Shown: positions 48,954 through 56,476, counted from the first letter of the stretch. The stretch: DNA of 64,000 nt from SAR202 cluster bacterium (GCA_009391535.1 VFHP01000013.1:1-64000), one strand, 5' to 3'. The notes: generated by a model not told the origin, from the sequence alone. Made by a program: numbers and translations.

Positions 48954-49108
48954 GTTACGTCTCCTATTATACCTTCTTTATCGTCAATGTCAACCAAAAT
49001 CTTTAGGCAATTGTGGCAAATATTGTCTGAGATTCCCATCTCATAGAGATCCTCTACCGGAATTCTACAGAATGTTCCGCAGTGATCACAGGCTTCAATT
49101 AGATCCAT
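48950..49108 (-). CDS. 52-residue zinc ribbon protein
   Basis: ATG at 49108 opens MDLIEACDHCGTFCRIPVED and then NICHNCLKIL, so two Cys pairs (CxxC and CxxC, 20 residues apart) likely bind zinc. Its last codons contain a promoter-like TTGACA/TATAAT pair (48966-48993). It overlaps the cytidylyltransferase stop by 14 bases. Function unknown. Confidence 0.6.
   Translation of the reverse strand: MDLIEACDHCGTFCRIPVEDLYEMGISDNICHNCLKILVDIDDKEGIIGDVT
48966..48993 (-). promoter_or_regulatory. Promoter with ACGATA in spacer, inside a gene end
   Basis: TTGACA at 48988-48993 and TATAAT at 48966-48971, spacer 16 with GACGATA. It shares its first 15 bases with the promoter at 43804. It would serve the genes from 48953 to the tRNA-Arg. 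Confidence 0.65.
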
Positions 49109-49502
49109 TGACCCTTTTCCTTAACTCGCTAGTAGAGTAACCATACCTCTTGTTATAAAACATCTCGTAATGCTTAAGCTTGGCTTGTCTCCATCCAGTG
49201 AACCGTTTGTCTCTCCAGTCCTCACCTATGAATCTTATGTCAGGATTAATGTAGTTAATGAGTTGTAGTAACTGATCCTCGGTCTCGTAGATAGCTATCT
49301 CATCCACACAATCAATAGCGTCTAGTTGAATATATCTTTCAAAGACGTTTTGAACAGGCTTGTTTTTGTTTTCCCTGTCAATAGTGGGGTCTGTCTGTAA
49401 TCCAACTACGAGGTAGTCGCAATTATTGCTACACTCCTTTAGCATTAGTATGTGGCCTGCGTGGAGCAGGTCAAACGAAGAACATGTGAATCCAATTTTC
49501 AT
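49095..49502 (-). CDS. Glycerol-3-phosphate cytidylyltransferase-like protein
   Basis: The 135-residue product has GFTCSSFDLLHAGHILML (the HxGH nucleotide site) and ends with YSTSELRKRV, like TagD-type cytidylyltransferases. It would couple CTP to an alcohol or sugar phosphate. It differs from the family member at 35481 in all but the core motif. Its ATG shares a base with the stop of the serine protease gene. Confidence 0.8.
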   Translation of the reverse strand: MKIGFTCSSFDLLHAGHILMLKECSNNCDYLVVGLQTDPTIDRENKNKPVQNVFERYIQLDAIDCVDEIAIYETEDQLLQLINYINPDIRFIGEDWRDKRFTGWRQAKLKHYEMFYNKRYGYSTSELRKRVNGSN

Positions 49503-50473
49503 TATTTCTTGTCTATTGTAACATCCTGTTTGCTTTTGTCAAGCTCTGGAAGAGTAGGAAATTTCTTTGAGTCGGCAGAAATTGACTTCTCGCCTTCTTT
49601 TCCTTCGTCCTTCTTTACTTCGCCTTCGATGGGAAGTTTTAGGATATCTTCTAAAGAGGGGACTTGTACGGTCTCGTCAACAGCCCATCCAATACCATTC
49701 TTGTTGGCGTATTCCCTGAGCCTTCTTACTGGTACCATTAGATTGAAAGTTTCACCAGCACCCCTTACGAGCATACCTACATATTCTCCCTTTTTATCCC
49801 CGGATCGCTCTGTGAGAAAAATTCCTCCTCCACTGGAACCGGGAAACGCTGTAACGGTTGTCTGGTCGAATACTACACCGTCTCCGCTACCAAGATTTAA
49901 TACTCTACCGACTTGAGATACAATCCCTCTTGTCATAGAGTTACTTCCCACCTGTCCTAGTAGTGAGCCTACATGGTATAGTTCCGTTCCGATGGCAACT
50001 GGATTCCCTTCGCCTTTATAAAAACTAATTCCTGCGTCTGTGAAGTTGACCTTTCTGATCATCAATAGTGCTAAGTCTTCTCCCTCTTCGGAATCTGAAT
50101 ATTTCAGAACCTTAGCGTCCATCTTAACTTCACCCACACGTCTACCGTTTTCTACAAGCTCCTGTACAATTTGGGCGTCTTTGAACTCTACGCTTGTTTT
50201 GACCTTACCATCATAAACAGTATTCCTGACCGTTCTAAGGTTGTCGATGACATGAGCAGCAGTCCAGACAAAATTTATTTTAGCGGTCTTGTTTGGTGCA
50301 ATCTGAACTTCTCTTGTAATGATAGTTCCAGAACCCTCGCCTGAACCAGATTTTACAGTAACAGATACTTGCTGGAACTTGTCATATAAACTATCTGGGT
50401 CTTGAGCCTGACCAGAAACGTTGGGCGTAAAGGTTACTGCTAGTAGTAGTGCCACCACTAATTTGTTAAACAT
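49502..50473 (-). CDS. Secreted trypsin-like serine protease
   Basis: The 323-residue product has a signal peptide (MFNKLVVALLLAVTFTPNVS, cut likely near GQA) and a trypsin fold: His74 in VWTAAHVID, Asp133 in GEDLALLMI, and Ser214 in AFPGSSGGGIFL. A disordered acidic C-terminal tail follows from about residue 255; there is no PDZ domain, unlike DegP. It should act in the periplasm on host or phage envelope proteins. AAGGAGG 6 bases before ATG 50473 sets the start; the frame is open to 50500. Confidence 0.85.
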   Translation of the reverse strand: MFNKLVVALLLAVTFTPNVSGQAQDPDSLYDKFQQVSVTVKSGSGEGSGTIITREVQIAPNKTAKINFVWTAAHVIDNLRTVRNTVYDGKVKTSVEFKDAQIVQELVENGRRVGEVKMDAKVLKYSDSEEGEDLALLMIRKVNFTDAGISFYKGEGNPVAIGTELYHVGSLLGQVGSNSMTRGIVSQVGRVLNLGSGDGVVFDQTTVTAFPGSSGGGIFLTERSGDKKGEYVGMLVRGAGETFNLMVPVRRLREYANKNGIGWAVDETVQVPSLEDILKLPIEGEVKKDEGKEGEKSISADSKKFPTLPELDKSKQDVTIDKK

Positions 50474-50489
50474 CTTCATCCTCCTTTGG

Positions 50490-50705
50490 TTAATTCCCAT
50501 TTCGTTTTAATAATTCTGCTATGATATCATGGTCGGGAACCATGACATCATCTTCGTGTTTTTCAAACCCTCGTTCAGAGACTATCCAGCTAATACCAGC
50601 AGTCGTCACATTCATAACTTCGCTGGCTACAACGCAAGCTTTTAGTTCGCTGTCAGCATTGACGATAGTCTTTCTATCTAGGCATGTAACATAATATTTA
50701 GCCAT
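50490..50705 (-). CDS. Unknown small protein
   Basis: The 71-residue product MAKYYVTCLDRKTIVNADSE continues ACVVASEVMNVTTAGISWIVSERGFE. ATG 50705 with AGGAAAAC upstream is preferred over the longer frame. No family recognised. Confidence 0.6.
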   Translation of the reverse strand: MAKYYVTCLDRKTIVNADSELKACVVASEVMNVTTAGISWIVSERGFEKHEDDVMVPDHDIIAELLKRNGN

Positions 50706-50713
50706 TTGTTTTC

Positions 50714-50893
50714 CTACTCTATGTTGTCGCCACAACAGACAAGTTCCCATCCCTCGTAGAAAATATCCGCAAATACTTCCCACTCCATAACACTAAATCC
50801 AAGAACGATGTCTGGAAAACTCACAGTTAACCAGCTATCAGTGCTAGGCCTTTCAAACCTAGCAGAGTTGTATCTAACATTCTCCGATTCCAT
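50714..50893 (-). CDS. 59-residue unknown protein
   Basis: ATG 50893 opens MESENVRYNSARFERPSTDS with a Trp/Phe-rich second half (VMEWEVFADIFYEGWELVCCG). It overlaps the winged-helix gene by 20 bases and ends 8 bases before the next ATG, which supports it as a gene. Function unknown. Confidence 0.5.
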   Translation of the reverse strand: MESENVRYNSARFERPSTDSWLTVSFPDIVLGFSVMEWEVFADIFYEGWELVCCGDNIE

Positions 50894-51089
50894 CTATTTT
50901 GCCGCTTGAGAAATCAATAGTGACAGATCTAGGTAGTTTATATTCTACAGTAGGTCTACCTCTGCCGGAACTCCTGTTCTCTCCAGAGATCTCGCATACG
51001 CCACTCTTAATTAATATCTTCAGAAGCCCGCTGGCCTGTAGATAGTCAACTCCAAATAATTCGGAAATCTCTTTACATGTAACTTTCAT
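50874..51089 (-). CDS. Winged-helix DNA-binding protein
   Basis: The 71-residue product MKVTCKEISELFGVDYLQAS followed by LLKILIKSGVCEISGENRSSGRGRPTVEYKLP has the helix-turn-helix and beta wing of small MarR- or DprA-like winged helices. It could be a phage transcription regulator. A TATAAT-like box lies about 22 bases upstream without a good -35. Confidence 0.68.
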   Translation of the reverse strand: MKVTCKEISELFGVDYLQASGLLKILIKSGVCEISGENRSSGRGRPTVEYKLPRSVTIDFSSGKIDGIGEC

Positions 51090-51173
51090 CCGGTGAATCC
51101 TCCATACCTATTATAGCTAAATATGGCGAACAGCACCCATTTTTTTAAATAATTATTGACTTTTACACATAAT

Positions 51174-51440
51174 TCAGGATTTACGTCTTTTCCATGAGAA
51201 CACTTTATTTAACCAAGCCTTACGCTTGCTACAGTTACATTCCTGTAGATTGAACCAGTTCTTAAATCTCTCTTCAGTAATACCGAGAGTACTTAGTGCT
51301 GATTCCACCATATCCCCAAGCCCAGCCATGTCACTTGCGTTATGTACACTAACACCCTGTCTTTCTAAGAAGTTGATGGTCTTGTCTAGATCTGGTTTTA
51401 TGCAGTCGTTGTTGGTTGGTTTGTCGCAGTCGCCGCTCAT
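51174..51440 (-). CDS. Conserved small phage protein with C-terminal Cys motif
   Basis: The 88-residue product ends with WFNLQECNCSKRKAWLNKVF, a CxC-basic-Leu-Asn motif seen at the C-terminus of small proteins in many phages. The body is helical with LGDMVESALSTLGITEERFK. ATG 51440 is preferred to the GTG 3 bases upstream. Function unknown. Confidence 0.65.
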   Translation of the reverse strand: MSGDCDKPTNNDCIKPDLDKTINFLERQGVSVHNASDMAGLGDMVESALSTLGITEERFKNWFNLQECNCSKRKAWLNKVFSWKRRKS

Positions 51441-51451
51441 CACTCTTTATT

Positions 51452-52081
51452 TCACCTCTTTGCTAATAGTATTAACATGTCCATGTATGTTTCAGAGTCT
51501 GGATCTACTGCAACAACAGGACTTCCGTTATGCCACAGCTCCCTGTCGTCAAGGTATACAGACTCGCCGTCTCTTAGTATCATATCTACAATAGGTTCAG
51601 ATTTCCTATCACGATATAATAATAAGTGACCGCCTGTCATATTTTTTCTGGAAACGCCTAGCATGCTTATGTTATCGAAGCCGTCCTGATGAATTCCCTC
51701 TGGAGAAAGCTTACCTCCCTCCTTAGCTAGAACTCTCATCTGGTGAACTTCTATGTTCCCTTGCCAATTAAACTCCTTGTTAAATAGATTGCAGATAAAG
51801 GTAAATGCCTTAGATCTGACAAAAGATTCCTCAAGTGGTTCAAATACTCTCTTTACGTCTCCCTGAAACTTATTATATTTTGATGATTGTGTGAACTCAT
51901 TTGTAGAGAGCCTTCCATACCCCAAAGGCATTAAATGTCCTTCTATAATTGGTGCTACAACTGAGTATCTCCGCAGTCTATATTTTCCATCCAAGTGATT
52001 CGTTTCTGGTAAGTTATTATGATAAGGGGTGATTTCATCTATCACCCAGTCAGGTAATTTTCTTACTTGGAACAGTCTCAT
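51452..52081 (-). CDS. 2-oxoglutarate/Fe(II) dioxygenase family protein
   Basis: The 209-residue product shows the double-stranded beta-helix motifs of the 2OG-Fe dioxygenase group: His and Asp in PEGIHQDGFD, and the third ligand His in DDRELWHNGSPV, with MTGGHLLLYRDR between. Relatives hydroxylate free amino acids such as isoleucine. An Arg-like cofactor contact is less clear. It stands alone between small genes, with no pathway partners here. Confidence 0.75.
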   Translation of the reverse strand: MRLFQVRKLPDWVIDEITPYHNNLPETNHLDGKYRLRRYSVVAPIIEGHLMPLGYGRLSTNEFTQSSKYNKFQGDVKRVFEPLEESFVRSKAFTFICNLFNKEFNWQGNIEVHQMRVLAKEGGKLSPEGIHQDGFDNISMLGVSRKNMTGGHLLLYRDRKSEPIVDMILRDGESVYLDDRELWHNGSPVVAVDPDSETYMDMLILLAKR

Positions 52082-52090
52082 GGTTGTCTC

Positions 52091-52462
52091 CTAAAATCCA
52101 AATTGAAAGTAGAAACCTTGGAATGGCGCTGGGTATACTGGTTGAGGATATGTAATAACCGGAGGATTGTAATAGGGGTTGATTACTGGAGGTCTGTAAA
52201 CTCTATAGAATCCATGTAGTGGGTGAAACCTAGTCTCCACAGAGGGGTAGTAGAATGGATGTACATAGGGTCTGTAATAATTATTAGGCCTAATGGTTTG
52301 CTGTTGTGGACGAGAATTTTGCCACTCTTGTTTACCTACACCCAGTCTATTTCCAACTAGAGGTCTAGGCTGAGGAGGTTTAATAATACGATTAGGCTCC
52401 TGTGCATCACATGTTGCAGATGAAAATAGTAATACAATTACTGATAGAATAGCGGATTTCAT
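52091..52462 (-). CDS. Secreted Pro/Tyr-rich protein
   Basis: The 123-residue product has a signal peptide (MKSAILSVIVLLFSSATCDA) and a mature chain rich in Pro, Tyr, Asn and Phe (YYRPYVHPFYYPSVET, PPVINPYYNPP). It looks like an envelope or matrix protein. AAAGGAGG precedes the ATG by 6 bases, a strong ribosome site. Two small hairpins and a GTGTATAAT box lie in its leader. Confidence 0.7.
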   Translation of the reverse strand: MKSAILSVIVLLFSSATCDAQEPNRIIKPPQPRPLVGNRLGVGKQEWQNSRPQQQTIRPNNYYRPYVHPFYYPSVETRFHPLHGFYRVYRPPVINPYYNPPVITYPQPVYPAPFQGFYFQFGF

Positions 52463-52633
52463 AGATTTCCTCCTTTTGTGGGTTTTATGCCCATTTTCTT
52501 CTAGTTTCTATTTTTTTATTGGGTTTTCTACCCTAATGCTCTACTTAATTATACACGTTAGATATGCCATTTCGGATACTCAAAGGGTAGTACGACATAC
52601 AATATATACCATTATAACACTATATACAGTATT
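52463..52633 (-). promoter_or_regulatory. Leader region with candidate extended -10 promoter
   Basis: This gene-free stretch holds GTGTATAATTAAG on the minus strand (TATAAT at 52548-52553, no -35 box), then two short hairpins (GGGT/ACCC and TGGG/CCCA) just before the ribosome site of the 52462 gene. Confidence 0.4.
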
Positions 52634-52669
52634 AAAAGACCCCCTATACCACAAAGGATACAGGAGGTC
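52634..52669 (-). terminator. Intrinsic terminator
   Basis: A 13-base imperfect stem (GACCTCCTGTATCC against GGTATAGGGGGTC) followed by TTTT on the minus strand, after the 52735 gene. Confidence 0.7.
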
Positions 52670-52734
52670 TAAGGGGAGAGAAAAATATTGATTTGAACCT
52701 GCTGGCATGGCAATAAGCACAAAGTACGCGCATG

Positions 52735-53043
52735 TTATTCGTCGAGTGAGTGATTTATAGCTAATTCTAGTAAGACGACATATTCATCTACTTGTCTAGG
52801 GGTCATTTCAATACCTTCTTCTGCTAAGTGCATACGCCATCGTAATTTCTCTTTAAGAGTCATAGTGGACATTCTAACCATTTGAGCAAGGGCAAAATCG
52901 TCTCCAGACTTCAGTTGAGTTACCAGATCGACAAACGTTTCATAAGCATCGTTAATCTCTGTAGAAGAATTAGAATCAAGACCTATTGTTTCTTCCTTTG
53001 CTTTAACAAACATATCTGTGAAGTAAGTAATATTCATATTCAT
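52735..53043 (-). CDS. Helical protein of unknown function
   Basis: The 102-residue product is helical, with MSTMTLKEKLRWRMHLAEEGIEMTPRQVDEYVVLLELAI near the end, a pattern partly shared with the 43391 gene. AAAGGAAAG precedes the ATG. Function unknown. Confidence 0.62.
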   Translation of the reverse strand: MNMNITYFTDMFVKAKEETIGLDSNSSTEINDAYETFVDLVTQLKSGDDFALAQMVRMSTMTLKEKLRWRMHLAEEGIEMTPRQVDEYVVLLELAINHSLDE

Positions 53044-53171
53044 TCTTTCCTTTTGGAAGCAAACGTTTTATTATATAATAGGGGCGGCGACTACAAAAAA
53101 CAACCCGAATCCGCGAAAATTCACAAAACAGTTCCGCTTTTGAATAATATCGTTAGCAGATCCCTCGAAGT

Positions 53172-53588
53172 TTAACGTGGTATATAGTCTACCTTACACA
53201 GTTTATGTGGGGCGTTGAACATATTATCTAGGAGCTTAGACTGCTTCTCCTTACCCATATACAGGAACTCGAATCCATGTGATTGTCTTCCGACTCCTAT
53301 TACAGTCAATCCTTCCCCATGTTTCTGTTTTATATGATAGATCCCGGCATCTGTAAAATATATCTTATCCCCATTAGACTTGATATAGTAACTACCCGAC
53401 CTACCAATGACACGAATGTAATCCCCTACCTCCAAGGTTCGCCAGTCCTTCACAGGACGCCCTCTACGGTTCTTAGAACGCTTCTTCATCTTAAAGGCAT
53501 AATCACACTCCTTACAGTAGTAGGCGCGCACACCGTTCACTGTACCGCACTCAGGGCACACCTTCTGTCCTCTCTTCTTCTTACCCAT
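53172..53588 (-). CDS. Zinc-ribbon protein with basic linker
   Basis: The 138-residue product has KVCPECGTVNGVRAYYCKECDYAFKMKKRSKNRRGRPVKDW at the start: a four-Cys ribbon followed by an AT-hook-like RRGRP and a KOW-like segment LEVGDYIRVIGRSGSYYI. Nucleic acid binding is likely. It is preceded by a promoter of the main family with a 74-base leader. Confidence 0.68.
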   Translation of the reverse strand: MGKKKRGQKVCPECGTVNGVRAYYCKECDYAFKMKKRSKNRRGRPVKDWRTLEVGDYIRVIGRSGSYYIKSNGDKIYFTDAGIYHIKQKHGEGLTVIGVGRQSHGFEFLYMGKEKQSKLLDNMFNAPHKLCKVDYIPR

Positions 53589-53662
53589 AATTCTCTCCTT
53601 TTTTAGCTGGCTATACTATAAACGCTTTCATCCAATTGGGTTTGGTGCGACAGCCACGCTAT

Positions 53663-53691
53663 ATGATACAATCTGTATCGGTATTTGTCAA
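53663..53691 (-). promoter_or_regulatory. Promoter with CCGATA in spacer and upstream box
   Basis: TTGACA at 53686-53691 and TATCAT at 53663-53668, spacer 17 with ACCGATA. A CGCTGGCT box (plus-strand reading) lies 29 bases upstream at 53721-53728. Confidence 0.7.
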
Positions 53692-53793
53692 CTAGATTCT
53701 TTAGAAAAAATGGTTTTTCTCGCTGGCTATAACTATTTGGGCGGATCTGAAATGATTAGCAGAGACACTCGGTGGAATATATGGTTAGCCGTG

Positions 53794-53799
53794 TATAAT
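53794..53799 (+). promoter_or_regulatory. Candidate extended -10 promoter, plus strand
   Basis: GTGTATAAT with TATAAT at 53794-53799 and no clear -35 box, 37 bases before the only plus-strand gene. Confidence 0.4.
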
Positions 53800-53836
53800 A
53801 TACTACCACCCTCTAGTCGTTAGCGAGGTAATAACT

Positions 53837-54196
53837 ATGATAAGTCCTTGTATAAAGGCGTCGAAGCCTAGTAATAATACTCCGTCTAAAACTATTTCTA
53901 TCCTCTTCGTATTTTTGCTTCTATTGATACATACGGCAGATATGTGGCTCACAAGATACTATATTGGAAATTCTTGGGAGCGAGAAATATTTCTACCTAT
54001 GAGATATTGTATTAAGTGGTTTGGTGTATATAATGCACTCTGGATATCCCGGATTAGTATATATTCTATCCTCTTCTTATATTTCCTCAACTGGAAGAAA
54101 TGGAAGTGGCATTATTTCTTAATTACCGGGACTATACTCTACTGGGCCGCTATGCTACCGTGGCTCGACACACTCGGATTCTTTAGCTTCCCATAG
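53837..54196 (+). CDS. Membrane protein, the only plus-strand gene
   Basis: The 119-residue product has a polar, Lys-rich start and at least three hydrophobic segments: TISILFVFLLLLIHTADMWL, a middle ISRISIYSILFLYFL, and YFLITGTILYWAAMLPWLD. GAGGT is 8 bases before the ATG, supporting this frame and strand. The TADMWLTRYYIGN segment resembles DUF5658-like proteins and the gene at 43095. Being opposite to all its neighbours and flanked by repeats, it may be a late insertion or a separately controlled immunity gene. Confidence 0.7.
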   Translation: MISPCIKASKPSNNTPSKTISILFVFLLLLIHTADMWLTRYYIGNSWEREIFLPMRYCIKWFGVYNALWISRISIYSILFLYFLNWKKWKWHYFLITGTILYWAAMLPWLDTLGFFSFP

Positions 54197-54218
54197 ATCC
54201 TAAAATGGTCTTTTCTCG

Positions 54219-54324
54219 CTGGCTGTCACTAAATCACTTGGAACTGATAAGTTGGGCCGGGACAAACGAATTGATACCGGGTTACAAAACGCAACTTTTT
54301 CGCTGGCTGTCACTGAATCACTTG
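54219..54324 (+). repeat. 24-base direct repeat pair (CGCTGGCTGTCACT...)
   Basis: Two copies at 54219-54242 and 54301-54324 differ by one base (CGCTGGCTGTCACT, then A or G, then AATCACTTG). They extend the shorter CGCTGGCT box seen at 53721, 59269, 60791 and 62438. Confidence 0.75.
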
Positions 54325-54419
54325 ACCGGGGTGAATAGGGGGAGACACCGGGAAACAAGAGGTGGCCGGGCAGGGGAGCTGTACACCGGGATAGAGATTG
54401 AGTCTCAATATCAACCGGG
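54257..54419. repeat. Array of seven CCGGG motifs
   Basis: CCGGG occurs at 54257, 54277, 54326, 54348, 54366, 54386 and 54415, mostly preceded by A or C. Four of the six spacings are 18-22 bases, about two helical turns. The stretch between the plus-strand gene and the terminator at 54560 has no likely gene. A smaller group is at 59296, 59325 and 59344. Confidence 0.7.
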
Positions 54420-54530
54420 AGAGAGCTGGGCTACATACAGTGGTCAGACTATACCATTATACCATATATCGACACAATGTCCATAAGTCTTGAGTCTATA
54501 AGTAGTTAAGTAAAATATATGACAGGGCGG

Positions 54531-54560
54531 TTTGGCACAAAAATTGCGGGGTGTTTTTGA
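54531..54560 (+). repeat. R-family hairpin repeat, copy 1
   Basis: TTTGGCACAAAAATTGCGG then GGTGTTTTTGA. The A-run and T-run pair around a GC-rich core; related copies are at 56477, 59360, 61009 and 62531. Confidence 0.7.
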
Positions 54561-54586
54561 AAAAAGCCGGGCCGTTTTTTGGCCCG
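54560..54586 (-). terminator. Intrinsic terminator
   Basis: Stem CGGGCC with GGCCCG, loop AAAAAAC, then GC and six T residues on the minus strand, 10 bases after the stop of the 54597 gene. Confidence 0.85.
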
Positions 54587-54596
54587 TTGTCAACCC

Positions 54597-54827
54597 CTAT
54601 TCTTTAGGTTCTCGAAATAATTTCAATTGGTATTGCTCTATATTTTTGGCCGTTGCTTCTTCATCCCAAGTAGGCCCGACGAAATCCTCAATCATCTCTT
54701 GACACATACGCTCTAGCAATATGCCTTTGCACTCCATGCCCAAGTCGGCTAGGTCATCTTCTGTATAATCATTTTTAAGATACATCAGAGCCATAGTAAT
54801 AATGTTACGTTCTGTTTCGTTAAACAT
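54597..54827 (-). CDS. Small helical phage protein
   Basis: The 76-residue product MFNETERNIITMALMYLKND continues with DLADLGMECKGILLERMCQEMIEDF. GGAGGT 5 bases before ATG 54827 sets the start; the longer open frame runs back through a terminator. Function unknown. Confidence 0.68.
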   Translation of the reverse strand: MFNETERNIITMALMYLKNDYTEDDLADLGMECKGILLERMCQEMIEDFVGPTWDEEATAKNIEQYQLKLFREPKE

Positions 54828-54835
54828 GACACCTC

Positions 54836-54878
54836 CAAAAAGAAAAACCGGCAGCGGCTGCCAACCAACCGCCACCGG
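54836..54878 (-). terminator. Intrinsic terminator after the DUF932-like gene
   Basis: A 10-base stem (CCGGTGGCGG with CCGCTGCCGG, two G-U pairs) followed by TTTTTCTTTTT on the minus strand. Confidence 0.82.
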
Positions 54879-54894
54879 CCCAACGAAAGGAAAC

Positions 54895-56094
54895 CTAAAC
54901 CGCAGTCATAAAGACTTTCTCAAAGTCCTTATCCTGCATTGAATCGGCACGCTTGAGAATCGCAGACCATCGGCTTGCGTCAGTATCAATCAGGCTACCG
55001 CCAACTTCGTCGAACTTCACCCATGTAGCAGAGTCAAACTCTTGACCTGCTCTCGTGATTGCGTTGACAACCCCGAACAGGTTACGCTCATGGTTCTCGT
55101 AGGTAACGAACTGCTCAAGAACCGTTGACGCTTCACGCTTGGTGAATCGCTCATCCTTACAGACAGCGGCAATGATGTTTTTCATCGACACATCGCCATT
55201 CTCAAATTCACGCATAGCGAGGAACTTGGTGATACCGTTAGGCAACAATGGCAACTGGTGTTCAATGTTCTCACCAATCTCAACCTTCAACGCTTCCAAG
55301 TCAATCGTACCAATGTGACGGCGACGAATCTGCTTGCCAGACACTTGACCCCAGATACAACCATTCAGGCAAATGGAACGGAACAGGCTTGGAGTCTGAG
55401 AGATACGGCGTTTACCAATCTCACAGTTACCAATGCTAATCATTCCACCGTAGTCAGAATCGTCGTCAGTACCATAATCCAGAATGGTATCAGGCAGAAG
55501 GATGTTACCATATATAGTATCCTCGTCGCCCTTCCAGTGGGACAAACGGCCTTCAGGCATGAACTCTTGGAGAGTCTCAAGATACCAACGGTTGTCAACT
55601 GGTGCGTACTTGTCAGTCACAAATGCGCGGCAAGTCCCATCAGTGTAAGTCCGCAAGCGATACTCTTTATCCTGATTCAATCGACGCAAAGCATTGTTGG
55701 CAAGATAGGTCATAACGTCAGCATCTTGTGCGTCATAATCTTCCTGCTTTCGCAGTTCACGCATAACGCTAGACGATGGAACGCCAGCCCTAATTGCGAA
55801 TTGCTCAATGGCATGGTCGGTTGGGATAAACTCACGGTCACCAACCTTAAAAACAAAGTTGCCGTCAGAATCGACAGAACCTTGAATATCCTTGACAGGT
55901 GCGAGAATATCCTCACGGTCACGGGCAGCATCATACGCCAGTTCCAACGCATCGTCGTAAGACATCGTTGTGGCGTACCAGTCCTTATGGACATGATGAT
56001 TCTCAGCGAACCCCACGCCAGTCTTACCTTCCAGATTCCTAACGAAGGAACCTTCGGACTTGTCAGCGGTCATTTGCAATTTTTCGTAATTCAT
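54895..56094 (-). CDS. DUF932-like phage protein
   Basis: The 399-residue product has YRLRTYTDGTCRAFVTDKYAPVDNRWYLETL in its middle, GGMISIGNCEIGKRRISQTPSLFRSICLNGCIWG later, and FAIRAGVPSSSVMREL before. These match the general pattern of DUF932 proteins, common in phages and plasmids and of unknown function. AAAGG before ATG 56094 sets the start; the promoter with the main consensus is 41 bases upstream. A terminator follows, so it forms a single-gene unit. Confidence 0.72.
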   Translation of the reverse strand: MNYEKLQMTADKSEGSFVRNLEGKTGVGFAENHHVHKDWYATTMSYDDALELAYDAARDREDILAPVKDIQGSVDSDGNFVFKVGDREFIPTDHAIEQFAIRAGVPSSSVMRELRKQEDYDAQDADVMTYLANNALRRLNQDKEYRLRTYTDGTCRAFVTDKYAPVDNRWYLETLQEFMPEGRLSHWKGDEDTIYGNILLPDTILDYGTDDDSDYGGMISIGNCEIGKRRISQTPSLFRSICLNGCIWGQVSGKQIRRRHIGTIDLEALKVEIGENIEHQLPLLPNGITKFLAMREFENGDVSMKNIIAAVCKDERFTKREASTVLEQFVTYENHERNLFGVVNAITRAGQEFDSATWVKFDEVGGSLIDTDASRWSAILKRADSMQDKDFEKVFMTAV

Positions 56095-56135
56095 TTCAAA
56101 ACCTTTCATTGAAAAAACTTGTGCTTATGCCATAC

Positions 56136-56163
56136 ATTATAGCATATAAAATCTAAATGTCAA
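56136..56163 (-). promoter_or_regulatory. Promoter of the DUF932-like gene
   Basis: TTGACA at 56158-56163 and TATAAT at 56136-56141, spacer 16 without CCGATA; the -35 box overlaps the stop of the upstream gene. Confidence 0.82.
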
Positions 56164-56369
56164 TCATCCATCGGCGGAAAAAGTTCTTGCCAGCATGAAT
56201 CGCAGGTTGCCGACATCAGCAACTCACGATGACCTTTTGGCAGGTACGGCAGTGCATCCTGAATCAGCGTGCCGGTTCCCCACTTGCGTATGTCATCTGG
56301 ATCAGCCTTGACAACGGTGGTTTCCCTGCACAGGCGGCAGACAAGCTGGTACTCTTGCATCTCTTTCAT
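56160..56369 (-). CDS. Small double-CxxC phage protein
   Basis: The 69-residue product has YQLVCRLCRETTVVKADPDDI and ATCDSCWQELFPP, with WGTGTLIQDALPYLPKG between. Two Cys pairs suggest a zinc ribbon; the layout recurs in small phage proteins. GGAG 7-10 bases before ATG 56369 sets the start. Function unknown. Confidence 0.7.
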   Translation of the reverse strand: MKEMQEYQLVCRLCRETTVVKADPDDIRKWGTGTLIQDALPYLPKGHRELLMSATCDSCWQELFPPMDD

Positions 56370-56397
56370 GGTCAATCTCCTTTGTTGTTACACTACC

Positions 56398-56425
56398 ATT
56401 CTATCATATATATCGGCAAAGTCAA
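56398..56425 (-). promoter_or_regulatory. Promoter with CCGATA in spacer
   Basis: TTGACT at 56420-56425 and TAGAAT at 56398-56403, spacer 16 with GCCGATA; 28 bases before ATG 56369. Confidence 0.7.
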
Positions 56426-56476
56426 GCTCTAACCTTGAGATAATTACCAGAAAAACCAGAGTTTTGCGAAAAACTT

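Noticed and set aside
52680..52720. tRNA-like GGTTCAAATC segment
   Set aside because: The T-arm does not close and no acceptor or anticodon arm can be built around it.
54205..54486. 93-codon plus-strand frame after the plus-strand gene
   Set aside because: Its codons are made of the CCGGG and CGCTGGCT repeats and no ribosome site precedes it; it is better read as non-coding repeats.
55258..56112. 284-codon open frame on the plus strand
   Set aside because: It is fully antisense to the DUF932-like gene, has no ribosome site, and its product has no domain pattern; the minus-strand gene has promoter, ribosome site and terminator.
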